Source: Clostridiales bacterium
GTDB lineage: Bacteria; Bacillota; Clostridia; Christensenellales; JAISNN01
DNA: 6,028 bases
Reading direction: 5' to 3'
Assembly (NCBI GenBank): GCA_031273965.1
Contig: JAISQX010000051.1
Location: 1 to 6,028 of the forward strand
Part shown: piece by piece, positions 5,233-6,028 of the stretch
How the letters are laid out: every line of letters begins with the position of its first letter
Position numbering within the stretch: the first letter of the stretch is position 1
Translations under genes and position numbers: made by a program
The notes under the pieces: model-generated
What the model saw: only the letters and a program-made list of their open reading frames with translations
What the model was told of the DNA's origin: nothing
The model's database searches: none

Positions 5233-5292
5233 TATCGTATCCGAAAATGCCGTTCTTTTTCCGCCCGAAATTTTTAGGCGTAAATCAAAAAA

Positions 5293-5487
5293 CTATTCCG
5301 CATCGGCTTGCTTTTTAGGCTCGATTATCAAGTTATTCTTGTAGTAACCGCACTTTCCGCAAACCTGATGGCTGAGTTTCTTTTCATGACATTGCGGACA
5401 ATCCACAAGGTTGGGCGCCGTCAATTTCCAATTCGCCGCTCTTGTGCGCTTCCGCTGCTTAGATGTCTTTCTTTTTGGTACCGCCAT
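5293..5487 (-). CDS. rpmF: 50S ribosomal protein L32 (bL32), zinc-binding form
   Basis: bL32 is a small protein of the large ribosomal subunit. The 64-residue product begins with the hallmark MAVPKRKTSKQRKRTRAAN and carries an intact zinc ribbon, Cys30-x2-Cys33 and Cys43-x2-Cys46, so this is the zinc-containing (C+) paralogue. GGGAGGT lies just before the ATG at 5487. The start is fixed by the universally conserved AVPKRK after Met. The gene begins inside the end of the upstream DUF177 gene, overlapping it by 29 nt in another frame, and its ribosome binding site lies wholly within that coding region. Translational coupling is therefore likely. The DUF177-rpmF pairing is widely conserved in bacteria. 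Confidence 0.98.
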   Translation of the reverse strand: MAVPKRKTSKQRKRTRAANWKLTAPNLVDCPQCHEKKLSHQVCGKCGYYKNNLIIEPKKQADAE

Positions 5488-6007
5488 TTTTACCTCCCGA
5501 CGTAATATCTCTCAATGCGGCAAAAGGATTGCCGCTCTCTTCGTCTTTTTCTTTATCTTGACAATTACACTGATTCATGTTTAAGTCGCATCCGCATATC
5601 GGACAAAGTCCCTTACAATCGCTTTTACAGACGACATATTCGGGAAAAGCAAGCAAAAACTTCTCTTTTATCATGTCGTCAATTAAAATCTTGTCGCCGT
5701 CATACGTGTAGCGCTCTCCGTCGTCGGCAATATCTTCGAAAAGTTTAACGAACGTCTCTTCAACGTTGACGCTCAAACCCCGCTTAACCTCGACAAGGCA
5801 TCTGTCACAGTTAAAAATCGCGTCGGTCGAAATATTTGCGCTTACCATTACTCCGGCATCAAACTTGACGTAAGATCCGGAAACCTTTACCGGATGTAAA
5901 AAACTTACAAGCCGCTCTCCCAATAGATCGGATATATCTTCTATATCGTATGCGAAGTCGTAACTTCGACCTTCCGATGCGTTACTTAAATCTATTTCCA
6001 TTGTCAT
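5459..6007 (-). CDS. yceD: YceD / DUF177 family protein, ribosome-associated role
   Basis: DUF177 proteins are nearly always encoded just before rpmF and have been linked to 23S rRNA accumulation in E. coli and plant plastids; the biochemical role is not settled. The 182-residue product shows a C-x2-C pair (Cys67, Cys70; FNCDRC) and the family signature CKSDCKGLCPICGCDLNMNQCNC at 127-149, rich in probable metal-binding Cys, followed by NPFAALRDI (160-168), which matches the usual PRFAALxxL end. About 14 residues follow that block; the last nine and the stop codon overlap rpmF. Two starts are possible, ATG at 6007 (MTMEID) or 6001 (MEIDLS, more family-like). Neither has a Shine-Dalgarno sequence, and a TATAAT lies only 3 nt before the first ATG. 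The upstream region is cut off by the window edge. Confidence 0.92.
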   Translation of the reverse strand: MTMEIDLSNASEGRSYDFAYDIEDISDLLGERLVSFLHPVKVSGSYVKFDAGVMVSANISTDAIFNCDRCLVEVKRGLSVNVEETFVKLFEDIADDGERYTYDGDKILIDDMIKEKFLLAFPEYVVCKSDCKGLCPICGCDLNMNQCNCQDKEKDEESGNPFAALRDITSGGKNGGTKKKDI

Positions 6008-6009
6008 AA

Positions 6010-6023
6010 TATTATATATAATA
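6010..6023 (-). promoter_or_regulatory. TATAAT-containing AT palindrome before the DUF177 gene
   Basis: TATTATATATAATA is a perfect 14-bp palindrome containing TATAAT at 6016-6011. If this is a -10 element, transcription would start near 6004, between the two candidate ATGs, giving a leaderless or nearly leaderless mRNA. The matching -35 would fall at about 6034-6039, beyond the window, so it cannot be tested here. Confidence 0.3.
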
Positions 6024-6028
6024 CTCTT

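Noticed and set aside
1..6028. Mobile element, CRISPR array, toxin-antitoxin pair or defence system
   Set aside because: No transposase, integrase, spaced direct repeats, terminal inverted repeats or paired small genes were seen. The genes are all housekeeping except for one small lipoprotein.

Overview
The window looks like ordinary core chromosome of a low-to-mid GC Gram-positive bacterium, most likely an uncultured member of the Clostridia (Bacillota). Supporting signs are the GatCAB amidotransferase route controlled by a T-box leader, strong Shine-Dalgarno sequences, consensus SigA-type promoters with extended -10 elements, the order DUF177-rpmF-plsX...rnc, and a lipobox signal peptide on a small secreted protein. 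The species cannot be named from the sequence. I found no mobile element, CRISPR array, phage gene or defence system, and no convincing previously undescribed system.

All protein genes lie on the minus strand, so transcription runs from high to low coordinates. From 6007 down to 4025 is a ribosome and lipid block: a DUF177/YceD protein, ribosomal protein L32 (rpmF, overlapping the previous gene by 29 nt) and the phosphate acyltransferase plsX, which is separated from rpmF by a 269-nt spacer with a possible promoter of its own. Next come two single-gene units: a 130-residue lipoprotein (3429-3821) with its own promoter, leader hairpin and strong terminator, and ribonuclease III (rnc, 2652-3305) with its own near-consensus promoter. 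The genes often found between plsX and rnc in this phylum (acpP, sometimes fabD/fabG) are absent; the lipoprotein sits there instead.

The only plus-strand gene is a tRNA-Pro(GGG) at 2441-2517, with its own promoter and terminator. It runs convergently towards rnc and divergently from the gatC leader.

From 2256 down to 1 is the gat operon: a SigA promoter, a roughly 247-nt T-box riboswitch ending in a U-tailed terminator, gatC, an unusual 190-nt spacer, and gatA; gatB would be expected beyond position 1. The leader can be folded from the sequence. Its specifier loop reads C-AAC-G and its T-box reads UGGC, which fits an uncharged tRNA with discriminator G73. Together these point to tRNA-Asn (AAC), with tRNA-Gln (CAA) as an overlapping alternative, and both are substrates of the enzyme being regulated.

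Points worth a second look are the T-box specificity, a serine at a normally conserved acidic active-site position of RNase III, the rpmF overlap, a possible decayed duplication in the gatC-gatA spacer, an internal repeat in the lipoprotein, and a possibly leaderless start of the DUF177 gene.
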